From Rhodospirillales bacterium (lineage in GTDB: Bacteria > Pseudomonadota > Alphaproteobacteria > Reyranellales > Reyranellaceae), in assembly GCA_016185145.1 (NCBI GenBank), contig JACPOB010000068.1, positions 49,541 to 113,540 of the forward strand: a stretch of 64,000 nucleotides of DNA. Reading direction: 5' to 3'. Positions 19,082 to 27,229 of this stretch are shown here, piece by piece. The position numbers and the translations under genes were made by a program. The notes beneath the pieces are model-generated. The model was not told the origin of the DNA and searched no databases. It saw only the letters and a list, made by a program, of their open reading frames with translations. Numbering within the stretch: the stretch's first letter is position 1; the number at the start of each line of letters is the position of its first letter.

Positions 19082-19855
19082 ATGACTGACCACAGCATCA
19101 AGGGCAAAGTCGTCCTCATCGCCGGCGGAGCGAAGAATCTCGGCGGATTGCTGGCGCGAGACCTTGCCCAACAAGGCGCGGCGGCGGTCGCGATCCACTA
19201 CAACAGCGTGTCGACGAAGAAGGACGCCGATGTCACGCTCGCGGCGGTCAAAGCGGCCGGCGCAAAGAGCGCCGCCTTCCAGGGCGACCTCACCACGGCC
19301 GGCGCCATGGAGAAGCTGTTCGCCGACGCCATCCGAACGGTCGGCAAGCCGGACATCGCCATCAACACGGTCGGCAAGGTGCTGAAGAAGCCCCTGATCG
19401 AGATCAGCGAAGCCGAATACGACGAGATGTCGGCGATCAACGCCAAGTCCGCCTTCTTCTTCCTCAAGGAAGCCGGCCGGCACCTGAACGACAACGGCAA
19501 GGTCTGCACGCTGGTCACGTCGCTGCTCGGCGCGTTCACGCCGTTCTATGCGGCCTATGCCGGCACCAAGGCGCCGGTCGAGCATTTCACGCGCGCCGCA
19601 GCGAAGGAATTCGGCGAGCGCGGCATCTCGGTGACGGCGATCGGCCCCGGGCCGATGGATACGCCGTTCTTCTATCCGGCCGAAGGCGCCGATGCCGTCG
19701 CCTATCACAAGACGGCCGCCGCACTCTCCAAGTTCTCGAAGACCGGGCTCACCGACATCGAGGACATCGTGCCGTTCATCCGCTTCCTGGTGTCCGACGG
19801 CTGGTGGATGACCGGCCAGACCATCCTGGTCAACGGCGGCTACACGACGAAGTAG
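19082..19855 (+). CDS. SDR family oxidoreductase, likely LysR-controlled
   Basis: A 257-residue short-chain dehydrogenase. IAGGAKNLGGLLARDLAQQG at about residue 13 is the cofactor loop. GDLTTAGAMEK, INTVGKV (in place of NNAG) and the catalytic set VTSLLGAF with YAGTK at about 158 follow. AIGPGPMDTPFFYP and ILVNGGYTTK complete the fold. The cofactor motif GGAKNLGG and the INTVG variation separate it from the other three SDRs in the window. The start at 19082 is chosen because the SDR fold begins there; a longer frame from 18983 would cover the whole divergent promoter region. Confidence 0.9.
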   Translation: MTDHSIKGKVVLIAGGAKNLGGLLARDLAQQGAAAVAIHYNSVSTKKDADVTLAAVKAAGAKSAAFQGDLTTAGAMEKLFADAIRTVGKPDIAINTVGKVLKKPLIEISEAEYDEMSAINAKSAFFFLKEAGRHLNDNGKVCTLVTSLLGAFTPFYAAYAGTKAPVEHFTRAAAKEFGERGISVTAIGPGPMDTPFFYPAEGADAVAYHKTAAALSKFSKTGLTDIEDIVPFIRFLVSDGWWMTGQTILVNGGYTTK

Positions 19856-19869
19856 GTCGGCTCATTGCT

Positions 19870-19998
19870 GGGAGCGCGCTACTCCGTGGTGCGTCATGCT
19901 CTTCCGGACCGCGAGCCTCCGGCTCGCTCATGGTTCATGAGCGCGCAAGATGCGCGCGGTCCGGAAGACCATGACGCGCCACGGAGTGGCGCGCTCCT
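19870..19998. repeat. Family A repeat (19900-19968) nested in a longer inverted repeat
   Basis: The inner 69 bp element has the family A arms TCTTCCGGACCGCG and CGCGGTCCGGAAGA. Outside it, GGAGCGCGCTACTCCGTGG (from 19871) pairs with CCACGGAGTGGCGCGCTCC (to 19997), with T:G mismatches that would remain as wobble pairs in + strand RNA. The whole 129 bp palindrome fills the convergent gap between the SDR and the amidohydrolase and could act as a two-way terminator. Confidence 0.8.
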
Positions 19999-20007
19999 AG
20001 CGATGAC

Positions 20008-21699
20008 TCAGTGCCGCTTCCTGCGCAGGAGCCTGCCCGGCAGGTTGCCCGTCGGCTCGTTGTCGCGCAGCAGCACCTGGCCGTTGACGATGGTGGCATG
20101 CATGCCGTCGCACTTCTGCTTCAGCCGCTTGGCGCCAGCCGGCAGGTCGCACACGACCTCGGGCAGGCGCGGGCCGACCGTGTCGGGATCGAACACGACG
20201 ATGTCGGCCGTCATGCCTTCGCGCAGCAGGCCGCGATCGTGGAAACCGAACTGGGTGGCGGTGTCGTTGGTGATCAGCTTCACCGCCTCCTCCAGGGTGA
20301 AAGCCTGCTTCTCGCGCACCCAGTGGCTCAACAGGTGCGTCTGCAGCGAGCTGTCCATGATCTGCGAGACGTGGGCGCCGGAGTCGGAGAAGGTCACGAC
20401 CGAGCGCGGATGCTTCATCAGCTCCAGCGCCTCGGCTTGGTCCTCGTTGGCGATCGGCTGGATCATGAAGAACTTCATGTCCTGTTCCAGCGCCATGTCG
20501 ATCATCAGATCGACGGGATGCGTGTTCTTCTGGCGCGCCAGCTCGGCCATGGTCTTGTGCGGGCCCTTCATGTCGCTGAGCGCATAGATCATGTCCCACT
20601 CCGGCGGACGCGCTTCCGCGCCGCGCACGATGGGGCCCTCGTAAGGCCGGGTGGCGACTTCGACCAGCTTGCGGCGCTTGTCGGCGTCGAGCAGCCACTG
20701 CTTCTGCTCGGAAAGCGGCAGCTTGCGCATGTCGCGCCACACGTCCCACTTGTCGAACGGCAGCTGCGTCTCGAAGGAGAGCAGCACGTTCAGCGCCCGG
20801 CTGTGCACCTGGGCGAACATGCGGCCGCCCTGTCGCGCAGTGCGCTCGATGATGTCGAAGGTGGTGCGCCAATGCCCCGGCACGGCGCGCCGGTTGAACA
20901 GGCCGAAGGTGATCGGCCGCCCGCTCTCGATGGCGAGCTTGGCAAGGTCCTCGTACCAGCGCCGCGCCTTCTCGGCATCGCCGCGCGGTTCGCCCGCGAC
21001 CTCGACCATGCCGGCGCCCATGGCCTTCACGAGCGTGTCGAACTCTTCCCAGGTGGCGAGACGGCTCGCCACCGGCTTGTCGTCCGAGGTCATGTGGCTG
21101 ACGCTGCGCGTGGTGGAGAAGCCATGTGCGCCCGCGGCAATCGACTCGCGGGTGTGATGCACCATCGCCTTGAGATCGTCTTCGGTCGCCTGGTCGGTGA
21201 AGGCGCGCTGGCCCATGACGTAGGTGCGCAGCGCGCAATGGCCCATGTAGCCCGCATAGTTGATGCCCTTGGGCAGCGACTCCAGGACATCGAGGAACTC
21301 GGGGAAGGTCTCCCAGCGCCATTTGATGCCGGCCTTCATGGCGGCGCGGCTGATGTCCTCGGCGCGCTCGAGATTGCGCATGACAAGGTCGGCCTCGGCC
21401 TCGCGGCAGGGCGCCAAGGTGAAGCCGCAGTTGCCCATCAGCACCGTGGTCACGCCCTGGAAGCAGGAGCTGGTGCCGATCGGATCCCAGAAGATCTGCG
21501 CATCCATGTGGGTGTGGCCGTCGACGAAGCCCGGCGAGACGACGCGGCCGTCGGCGTCCATCGTCTCCTTGGCGGCGGCGCCGTTGATGCGGCCGATCTC
21601 GGCGATCTTGCCGTCCTTCACGGCGATGTCAGCGCGGTAACGCGGTAGTCCGGACCCATCGACGATCATGCCGTTCTTGACGACGAGGTCGAATGCCAT
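20008..21699 (-). CDS. N-acyl-D-amino-acid deacylase type amidohydrolase
   Basis: A 563-residue metallo-amidohydrolase. FDLVVKNGMIVDGSGLPRYRADIAVKDGKIAEIG is the composite beta-sandwich start. DGHTHMDAQIFWDP at about residue 65 holds the HxH metal ligands. GVTTVLMGNCGFTLAPC is diagnostic for the D-aminoacylase/dihydroorotase-like subgroup. TFSDSGAHVSQIMDSS near 430 supplies the conserved Asp. FGFHDRGLLREGMTADIVVFDP closes the fold. It probably hydrolyses an N-acyl-D-amino acid or a related amide in the cytoplasm. ATG 21699 follows GGAGGATCGCC on the minus strand; an upstream ORF extension has no family match. Confidence 0.9.
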   Translation of the reverse strand: MAFDLVVKNGMIVDGSGLPRYRADIAVKDGKIAEIGRINGAAAKETMDADGRVVSPGFVDGHTHMDAQIFWDPIGTSSCFQGVTTVLMGNCGFTLAPCREAEADLVMRNLERAEDISRAAMKAGIKWRWETFPEFLDVLESLPKGINYAGYMGHCALRTYVMGQRAFTDQATEDDLKAMVHHTRESIAAGAHGFSTTRSVSHMTSDDKPVASRLATWEEFDTLVKAMGAGMVEVAGEPRGDAEKARRWYEDLAKLAIESGRPITFGLFNRRAVPGHWRTTFDIIERTARQGGRMFAQVHSRALNVLLSFETQLPFDKWDVWRDMRKLPLSEQKQWLLDADKRRKLVEVATRPYEGPIVRGAEARPPEWDMIYALSDMKGPHKTMAELARQKNTHPVDLMIDMALEQDMKFFMIQPIANEDQAEALELMKHPRSVVTFSDSGAHVSQIMDSSLQTHLLSHWVREKQAFTLEEAVKLITNDTATQFGFHDRGLLREGMTADIVVFDPDTVGPRLPEVVCDLPAGAKRLKQKCDGMHATIVNGQVLLRDNEPTGNLPGRLLRRKRH

Positions 21700-21812
21700 G
21701 GCGATCCTCCGGTTATTTTGGAAGCGTACCCTTCCGCAGAGTGGGGTCAATCGCTGGCGAGCGCATGGCTGCCGTCCTAGGATCGCAGACAATCTGGAAG
21801 GGGCGAGGAGAC

Positions 21813-22880
21813 ATGGAATTCGGCATCCTTTTCACGTCGCATCCGAATCCCGAGGAAGAGCCCTACCCCCACCGCGACGTCCATGCGCGCACGACCGACG
21901 AGGTCATCGAGGCCGAGCGGCTGGGCTACGACACGGCCTGGATCGCCGAGCACCATTTCGCCACCAGCTACGGCATCATGCCGGACTGTTTCGCCTACAT
22001 GGCCTACCTCGCGGCCAAGACCAGCCGCATCAGGATCGGCGCCGCCGTCATCACGCTGCCGCTCTACGACCCGATCCGCGTCGTCGAGAACACTTCGTTC
22101 GTCGACATCCTCTCGAACGGCCGCGTGCGGCTGGGCGTGGGCTCGGGCTATCGCCCCTATGAGTTCGAGGGGCTGGGCCGCGACTTCGACAACCGCCGCG
22201 ACATTGTCGAGGAATCGATCGGCCTGATGTTCGATGCCTGGCACCGGCATCGCTGGGACCACAAGGGCAAGTACTACAAGGGCGCCGTCAAGGAGCCCTA
22301 CGAGATGCTGCCGCATCCCGTCCAGATGCCGCATCCGCCGCTCTACATGGCAGGCGGCACCGATCGCTCGATCGGCTATTCGGGCCGCAACGGCTTCGGC
22401 CTGATGCTGTCGACCCTGCCCAGCGTCGAGACGCTGGCGGCGCAGACCGCGCTCTACAAGCGCGAGCTCGCGACGGCCCCGGCGGAGCGGCGCAGGAACC
22501 CGGCGGCGGGCGAGATCGACATCGCCCGCTGGGTCTACATCGCCGACACAGATGCCGAGGCGCGCGCCGAGACCGAGGAAGCGATCGTGCGCCACATCTC
22601 GCATTTCGGCGGCTCGGGCACCGGCGGCTATCTCGGCTCGGTCTCCGAGAAGGGCGCCGCCATCAAGTACGACGATCTCGCTTCGACCCTGCTGCACGGC
22701 TCGGCCGAGACCGTGATCGCCCGCCTGCGCGAAATGCAGGCGAAGACCGGCATGACCTCCCTGCTGCTGCACTACCCGCCCTATTACGGGCGCGAGAAGA
22801 CGATGAAGAGCCTAAGACTGTTCGCCGAGCGCGTGATCCCGGCCTTCCGCCCGCCGGCGCGCCGGGCCGCCGCGGAGTGA
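21813..22880 (+). CDS. Luciferase-like (LLM) flavin-dependent oxidoreductase
   Basis: A 355-residue TIM-barrel flavin monooxygenase of the bacterial luciferase group. MEFGILFTSHPNPEEEPYPHRDV begins the barrel. AERLGYDTAWIAEHHF at about residue 38, GAAVITLPLYDPIRVVEN and LSNGRVRLGVGSGYRPYEFEGLG are strong family motifs. It uses reduced flavin (FMNH2) and oxygen on an unknown organic substrate. GGGGCGAGGAGAC precedes ATG 21813, which is preferred over a start 40 codons upstream. The downstream EamA gene starts inside its stop codon, implying coupled translation and perhaps export of a substrate or product. Confidence 0.92.
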   Translation: MEFGILFTSHPNPEEEPYPHRDVHARTTDEVIEAERLGYDTAWIAEHHFATSYGIMPDCFAYMAYLAAKTSRIRIGAAVITLPLYDPIRVVENTSFVDILSNGRVRLGVGSGYRPYEFEGLGRDFDNRRDIVEESIGLMFDAWHRHRWDHKGKYYKGAVKEPYEMLPHPVQMPHPPLYMAGGTDRSIGYSGRNGFGLMLSTLPSVETLAAQTALYKRELATAPAERRRNPAAGEIDIARWVYIADTDAEARAETEEAIVRHISHFGGSGTGGYLGSVSEKGAAIKYDDLASTLLHGSAETVIARLREMQAKTGMTSLLLHYPPYYGREKTMKSLRLFAERVIPAFRPPARRAAAE

Positions 22881-23743
22881 CGCCACGCAACAACGCGGTG
22901 GGAGCCCTTTTCACGGTGCTGGCGACGCTGTGCTACGCCGGCATGGACGCGATCAGCAAGTTCCTGGTCGCCGACTACGCGGTCGGCCAGATCATGTGGA
23001 TCCGCTGCGCGCTCATCTTCCTGTTCTGCTGGGTCATCGTGCGTCGCCGAGGCCTGATCGGCAGCCTGCGCACCGCCAGGCCACGCCTACAGATCGCACG
23101 TTCGCTGATCCTGATCATCGAAAGCGCGGTCTTCGTGCTCGCCTTCCGCTACCTGCCGCTGGCCGACGCCCATGCCGTCGCAGCGACCTCGCCCTTGCTG
23201 GTGATCGCTCTCGGCGTTCTGCTGCTTGGCGAGAAGGCGGGACCGGCGCGCTGGCTGGCCGTCGCGGCAGGCTTCGTCGGCGTCCTGCTGATCATCCGGC
23301 CGGGCTTGCGCGACCTCGACTGGCCCGTCCTGCTGCCGCTGATCGGCGCCGTGCTGTGGGCCACCTACCAGATCCTGACCCGGCTCGCCGCGCGGCATGA
23401 TTCGGCCGACACGTCGCTGATCTGGGCGGCGCTGGTGCCGCTGATCGCCACCACCTTCGTCGGACCGATCGGCTGGCAGTGGCCCACCGTCACCGCCTGG
23501 ATCCTGATGGCCCTGATCTCCGTGGTCGGCGCGGTCGGCAACTACGCGATGATCAAGGCCCTCGACCACGCGGAGGCCGGCGCCATCCAGCCCTACAACT
23601 ATACGCTGCTGGTGTGGGCGACGCTGTTGGGCGTGGTGATGTTCGGCGACGTGCCGGATGGCTGGACGATCCTGGGAGCCGCCGTCGTCGTGGCGAGCGG
23701 CCTCTACACCTGGCACCACGACCGACAGGCAGCGGCGAGGTAG
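22877..23743 (+). CDS. EamA/DMT superfamily transporter
   Basis: A 288-residue inner-membrane transporter with about ten hydrophobic helices in two EamA repeats. The first repeat begins FTVLATLCYAGMDAISKFLV, and the second begins GAVLWATYQILTRLAARHD. PLLVIALGVLLLGEKAGPARWLAVAAGFVGVLLIIRPG is the typical end of repeat 1. Members move metabolites such as amino acids or nucleotide sugars; here the cargo is unknown. GTG start 22877 overlaps the monooxygenase stop codon (GTGA). Confidence 0.9.
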   Translation: MTPRNNAVGALFTVLATLCYAGMDAISKFLVADYAVGQIMWIRCALIFLFCWVIVRRRGLIGSLRTARPRLQIARSLILIIESAVFVLAFRYLPLADAHAVAATSPLLVIALGVLLLGEKAGPARWLAVAAGFVGVLLIIRPGLRDLDWPVLLPLIGAVLWATYQILTRLAARHDSADTSLIWAALVPLIATTFVGPIGWQWPTVTAWILMALISVVGAVGNYAMIKALDHAEAGAIQPYNYTLLVWATLLGVVMFGDVPDGWTILGAAVVVASGLYTWHHDRQAAAR

Positions 23744-23747
23744 CCAC

Positions 23748-24194
23748 CTACTTCTTGCGTGACACCACGGCGCAGGCGACGACGGCCGAGCCCGCGTTGA
23801 CGTGGCGATAGCAGACGTTGAACACGTCGGCAGTCACGATGCTGCCGTCCAGGAGTCCGTCGTCGTCGACCATGTGGATGGACTTGCCGTCGACCGACAG
23901 CGAACCGATGATTCGTTCAGTCTTGCTCGTCGAGGAGGTCGTCCCCCAGAACCGCCTTCCGGTCTGGCCTTCGACGACCAGGGTGAAGGGCTGCTCGCTC
24001 AGCCGGTACTTTCCCGCGGGTCTGGTGCCGTCGGCGCCAGGCGCCGGATGATGCTGGGCCGGGCCGTCGACGATCGCTTCCGCCGTGCCGGTCCAGGTCC
24101 CTTTCATGTCGATGATGCTCTGTGCGCCGGCCTCACCGCTGGCCATCATCGCCGCGGCAGCGGCAATGATCGTGATCGCTCCCGACTTGTACAT
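23748..24194 (-). CDS. Exported protein of unknown function
   Basis: A 148-residue protein with a clear signal peptide (MYKSGAITIIAAAAAMMASGEAGA, cleavage before QS). The mature part is beta-strand-like: MKGTWTGTAEAIVDG, KYRLSEQPFTLVVEGQTGRRFWG, RIIGSLSVDGKSIHMVDDDG. Alternation of Gly and Thr with short strands hints at a small lipocalin- or beta-barrel-like fold, but no family is identified. Two Cys (about residues 128 and 141) could form a disulfide in the periplasm. It ends 4 bp from the EamA stop, convergently, and follows the SDR upstream after 31 bp. Confidence 0.7.
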   Translation of the reverse strand: MYKSGAITIIAAAAAMMASGEAGAQSIIDMKGTWTGTAEAIVDGPAQHHPAPGADGTRPAGKYRLSEQPFTLVVEGQTGRRFWGTTSSTSKTERIIGSLSVDGKSIHMVDDDGLLDGSIVTADVFNVCYRHVNAGSAVVACAVVSRKK

Positions 24195-24225
24195 TCTCGA
24201 TGTCTCCCCCCATTGTGCCCCGCCC

Positions 24226-25014
24226 TCAGCGCGGCCACGCCCTCAGCGCCACGAGCCCGCCGTCGATCGGCAGCAGGACGCCCGTCACCCAGCGCGATTC
24301 GTCCGACGCAAGATATACGGCGCCATAGGCGATGTCCCACGCCGTGCCCTCGGTCTGCATCGGCACCATCTTCTTGCGCCGCTCACGCGCCTCGGCGCCG
24401 AGGTGTGCGACCATCGGCGTGTGCACCGAGCCGACGATGATGCAGTTGGCGCGGATGTTCTCGGTCGCATAGTCGGCCGCCACCGACTGGGTGAAGCCGT
24501 GCAGGCCGGCCTTGGCCGTCGAGTAGGCGACGGCGCCCGGGCTGCCCATCAGGCCGACCGCGCCCGCGATCGACGACACCATGATGATCGAGCCGCCGCC
24601 GCCCTTCTTCATCTCGGGGATGCTGTATTTGGTGCACAGCATGGTGGTTGTGAGGTTGGCCTCCAGCACCTTGTGCCAGTCGGCCGGCGTCACCGTCTCC
24701 GGCGTGCCCGGTGCGCCCACACCGACATTGTTGTGCAGGATGTCGAGCCGTCCGTAGGTCTTCGCCGCGAACCGAGCCATCGCCTCCGCCGCATCGGCCT
24801 TGGCGACGTCGCCCGCGAACACCGCGGCCTCGCCGCCCTCGTCCTTGATCTGCTTGGCGAGCTTCTCGGCGCGCTCGGCGCTGCGATTGACCAGCACCAC
24901 CTTGGCGCCCTCGCGGGCGAACATGATGGCGGTCGCCATGCCGTTGCCCACGCCCTCGCCGCGCGGCGCCGCGCCGGTCACCACCGCCACCTTGCCTGCA
25001 AGCCGTCCGGCCAT
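24226..25014 (-). CDS. SDR family oxidoreductase
   Basis: A 262-residue short-chain dehydrogenase. TGAAPRGEGVGNGMATAIMFA at about residue 15 is a longer than usual glycine loop. NRSAERAEKLAKQI favours NADP by supplying Arg at the end of strand 2. NNVGVG replaces NNAG, SSIAGAVG holds the catalytic Ser, and YSTAK at about 160 the Tyr-Lys pair. VLLPIDGGLVALRAWP ends it. The substrate is unknown. The following gene on this strand is the exported protein at 23748, 31 bp away. Confidence 0.9.
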   Translation of the reverse strand: MAGRLAGKVAVVTGAAPRGEGVGNGMATAIMFAREGAKVVLVNRSAERAEKLAKQIKDEGGEAAVFAGDVAKADAAEAMARFAAKTYGRLDILHNNVGVGAPGTPETVTPADWHKVLEANLTTTMLCTKYSIPEMKKGGGGSIIMVSSIAGAVGLMGSPGAVAYSTAKAGLHGFTQSVAADYATENIRANCIIVGSVHTPMVAHLGAEARERRKKMVPMQTEGTAWDIAYGAVYLASDESRWVTGVLLPIDGGLVALRAWPR

Positions 25015-25073
25015 TTCTCTCCCCTTCGCTCGGTGCTATCTCAAGCGCCAAGCTTAGCTGGGAGACTTATACG

Positions 25074-25556
25074 ATGGCCAGCAACACCCAGACCCACGAC
25101 GGCGGCTGCACCTGCCGCAACGTTCGCTATCGCATGACCTCCAAGCCGTTGTTCGTGCATTGCTGCCATTGCCGCTGGTGCCAGCGCGAGACCGGCTCCG
25201 CCTTCGTGCTCAACGCCATGATCGAGGCCGACCGCGTCGAGCTTTTAGCCGGCGAGCCCGAGATGGTCCTGACGCCGTCGGAGAGCGGCAAGGGACAGAA
25301 GATCTGGCGCTGCCCGAAGTGCCGCATCGCGGTGTGGAGCAACTATCCGGGTGCCGGCGACGCGGTGCGCTTCGTGCGCGTCGGCACGCTCGACAATCCC
25401 GATGCCATGCCGCCCGACATCCACATCTTCACCATGTCCAGGCAGCCCTGGGTCGTGCTGCCCGAAGGGGCGACCGCGGTGCCCGAGTTCTACGACATCC
25501 CCAAGACCTGGCCCGCCGAAAGCCTGGAGCGGTACAAGGCGCTGCGACGAGGCTGA
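25074..25556 (+). CDS. GFA family (glutathione-dependent formaldehyde-activating enzyme-like) zinc protein
   Basis: A 160-residue CENP-V/GFA domain protein. The zinc ligands are visible: GGCTCRNVRYRM near residue 10, FVHCCHCRWCQRETGSAF at about 25-42, and CPKCRIAVWSN at about 80. The first GFA enzyme described was linked to adding glutathione to formaldehyde, but most homologues have unknown substrates. RBS AGCTGGGAG lies ahead of ATG 25074. It is followed after 3 bp by the RraA-like gene, so the two form an operon. A second GFA protein is encoded at 59336. Confidence 0.9.
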   Translation: MASNTQTHDGGCTCRNVRYRMTSKPLFVHCCHCRWCQRETGSAFVLNAMIEADRVELLAGEPEMVLTPSESGKGQKIWRCPKCRIAVWSNYPGAGDAVRFVRVGTLDNPDAMPPDIHIFTMSRQPWVVLPEGATAVPEFYDIPKTWPAESLERYKALRRG

Positions 25557-25559
25557 TCG

Positions 25560-26132
25560 ATGGCGCTGGCACAGGCCATCCGCGACAAGCTTCTATCAGT
25601 CGGCACGGCTCGCATCGCCGCCGCGCTCGCGAAGCACGGCTTGCGGCGTCAATCGCTGTCGGGCCTCGAGCCACTTTCGCCTTTTCAGGAGGCGCTGGTC
25701 GGCGAGGCCGCCACTGCCGTCGACGCCTGCGCGCCTGGAGCCGTACTCGTCATGGAGAGCAGCGTGACGTCCGCACCGCTGGCGCTGCTGACGCGGCGCA
25801 AGGTGGCCGGCGTCGTCAGCAACAGCCCGCTGCGCAACGCCGCCGAAATCGCGCGCGCCGGATTGCCGGCCTGGCAACGAGCGTCGGGCCCGGCATCCAA
25901 ACCGCTGCCGGTCGAAGCGGGCGACGTCCTGTTCGGCGACCGCGGCGGCCTCCTCGTGATCCCGGCAACGATGGTCGAGCAGATCGCCGAGGAAGCGGTC
26001 GAGGCGATGGCTTACGAGGAATTCGTGGCCGAGCAGGTGAGCTCGGGCGGCGGCGTCTACGGCCTGCACATCCCGAGCGGTGAGAACGCCCGCCGTGCCT
26101 TCGCCGCCTGGCGGCGCATCAGGGGTCGCTAG
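25560..26132 (+). CDS. RraA/HMG-aldolase family protein with altered active-site residues
   Basis: A 190-residue protein related to RraA and 4-hydroxy-4-methyl-2-oxoglutarate aldolases. APLALLTRRKVAGVVSNSPLRNAAEI at about residues 75-100 corresponds to the family segment around the catalytic G-x-x-R-D. EAGDVLFGDRGGLLVIPATMVEQI at about 120-145 matches the conserved GD-x-x-x-x-D-x-x-G-x-x-x-P region. In aldolases the first region reads DG-x-x-RD; here Arg is kept but Asp is Asn (LRN). The Asp normally binds the metal, so aldolase activity is doubtful. It may be an RraA-like regulator or an altered enzyme. It is co-transcribed with the GFA gene. Confidence 0.7.
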   Translation: MALAQAIRDKLLSVGTARIAAALAKHGLRRQSLSGLEPLSPFQEALVGEAATAVDACAPGAVLVMESSVTSAPLALLTRRKVAGVVSNSPLRNAAEIARAGLPAWQRASGPASKPLPVEAGDVLFGDRGGLLVIPATMVEQIAEEAVEAMAYEEFVAEQVSSGGGVYGLHIPSGENARRAFAAWRRIRGR

Positions 26133-26166
26133 TACCTGCTTTTCATTGGACACTGATACAGCCCAA

Positions 26167-26311
26167 CCTCACCCTGAGGAGGCCCGCTTACGCGCATTCA
26201 CATGCGCGCTTGCCGTCTCGAAGGGTGGGCTACATCGCCTTTGTTGCCATCCTTCGAGACGCCTACGCGCATCTGAATGCGCTCAGCTGCGCGCGGCTCC
26301 TCAGGATGAGG
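26167..26311. repeat. Palindromic repeat family B, copy 2 (expanded)
   Basis: A 145 bp copy of the element at 8972 and 35209. The outer arms are CCTCACCCTGAGGA and TCCTCAGGATGAGG, and the inner arms GTCTCGAAGGGTGGGC and CCATCCTTCGAGACG. The outer stems carry inserts rich in GCGC that are missing from the other two copies, for example TTACGCGCATTCACATGCGC. It lies just after the RraA-like gene. Confidence 0.8.
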
Positions 26312-26747
26312 TCATCTGTGATGGCACTCGGGAACGCAGACACAACGAATGGCGTGCTCGCCGGTTCGACCCGCCAGAAGTGGCCCTCTACGGTACGCAA
26401 AAATTCGCAAAAACGAAATTGGCGACAGCAAACCGAAGTTATTGACCGTTCTTAACTTTGGTTATACAATCGCTTCGTTGCGCGGCTTTCCGCGTTCCTG
26501 CTCTTTGCATCGTTGATCCGAGACTCAAAAGGCGGCGGCAGACACCGCACGCGGCCCGTCCGGTCGCTTGCCTCCGGATGGGCCGACGCCCCAGCTCTCC
26601 GACGAGGGCGATTCCGGTTGCGAAACTTGCGTAACTGTCCGAACTCGGAATGAGGCACCACCGATTGGGGGTACAGTCCGTGCAGTCCACTACGCAGGGA
26701 CTACCGGAAAGGGCGGAAAGGGCGGAAACCTCGAGCCCCGATGCCAC
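26312..26747. other. Gene-free stretch between RraA-like gene and exported proteins
   Basis: No convincing coding sequence is visible in these 436 bases. The only sizeable frame, on the minus strand at 26439-26747, has biased composition, no recognisable domain and no good ribosome site. The stretch holds a relatively AT-rich segment with a promoter-like signal at 26442 and a GC-rich hairpin at 26553-26584. Short tandem GGGCGGAAA repeats occur at about 26711-26728. Confidence 0.5.
26442..26470 (+). promoter_or_regulatory. Sigma-70-like promoter candidate with no gene downstream
   Basis: TTGACC (26442-26447), a 17-base spacer and TACAAT (26465-26470) closely match the -35/-10 consensus. No + strand gene follows for 3 kb. 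About 80 bases downstream is a strong hairpin, GGCCCGTCCGG with CCGGATGGGCC (26553-26584). A small RNA starting near 26477 is possible. No T-run terminator is seen. Confidence 0.4.
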
Positions 26748-27218
26748 CTACTGAAGCCGGCTGAGATCGACGACCAAGGCTGCGACGTTGCGCGTGCCGA
26801 GGCCGATGACGAGGATGTCGGTATCGACGCGCAAGTACTGATGGCCGGCCGGCGACGGCGACAGCTTGGCGATCAGGCCGGGCGGCGGCGCATCGGCCTT
26901 CACGCCGTCCGGCAGCGGCTGGTCGAGTTTCCAGGCGCGCGCGGTCGGCGCCGGCGGCGCACCGCAGGTCTTGTCCTTGCGCACCAGGGGCGTCGGGCAG
27001 CGGCCGGCGGCGATCTCGTCGCGATAGTAGGCATAGGCGGCGTCGCGGTCGCGCTGCGGCACGACCATGTTCAACGTCGGCAGCGGACTGTCCTTGGCCG
27101 CCGGCTTGGATTGCGGCGCCGGCGCTGGCGGAGCACCGGGCTTGGGCTGCTGCGCACTGACCGTGGCGGCAACGAACAGACCAAAGGCGGTAACCAGCGA
27201 GAGTGACGCGAACTGCAT
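26748..27218 (-). CDS. Exported Pro-rich protein of unknown function
   Basis: A 156-residue protein with signal peptide MQFASLSLVTAFGLFVAATVSA, then a Pro/Ala/Lys-rich linker (QPKPGAPPAPAPQSKPAAK). The folded part has NMVVPQRDRDAAYAYYRDEIAAG, two Cys (CPTPLV and KTCGAPP) and KLSPSPAGHQYLRVDTDILVIG. No family is recognised. The start is set at 27218 because the signal peptide begins there; the longer frame to 27317 would add a non-signal extension overlapping the upstream gene. It lies 11 bp after the stop of another exported protein and ends the epoxide hydrolase operon. Confidence 0.7.
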   Translation of the reverse strand: MQFASLSLVTAFGLFVAATVSAQQPKPGAPPAPAPQSKPAAKDSPLPTLNMVVPQRDRDAAYAYYRDEIAAGRCPTPLVRKDKTCGAPPAPTARAWKLDQPLPDGVKADAPPPGLIAKLSPSPAGHQYLRVDTDILVIGLGTRNVAALVVDLSRLQ

Positions 27219-27229
27219 GACGACAAGAC

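Noticed and set aside
26439..26747. 102-codon minus-strand frame in the gene-free stretch
   Set aside because: No recognisable domain, no ribosome site and no consistent codon bias.
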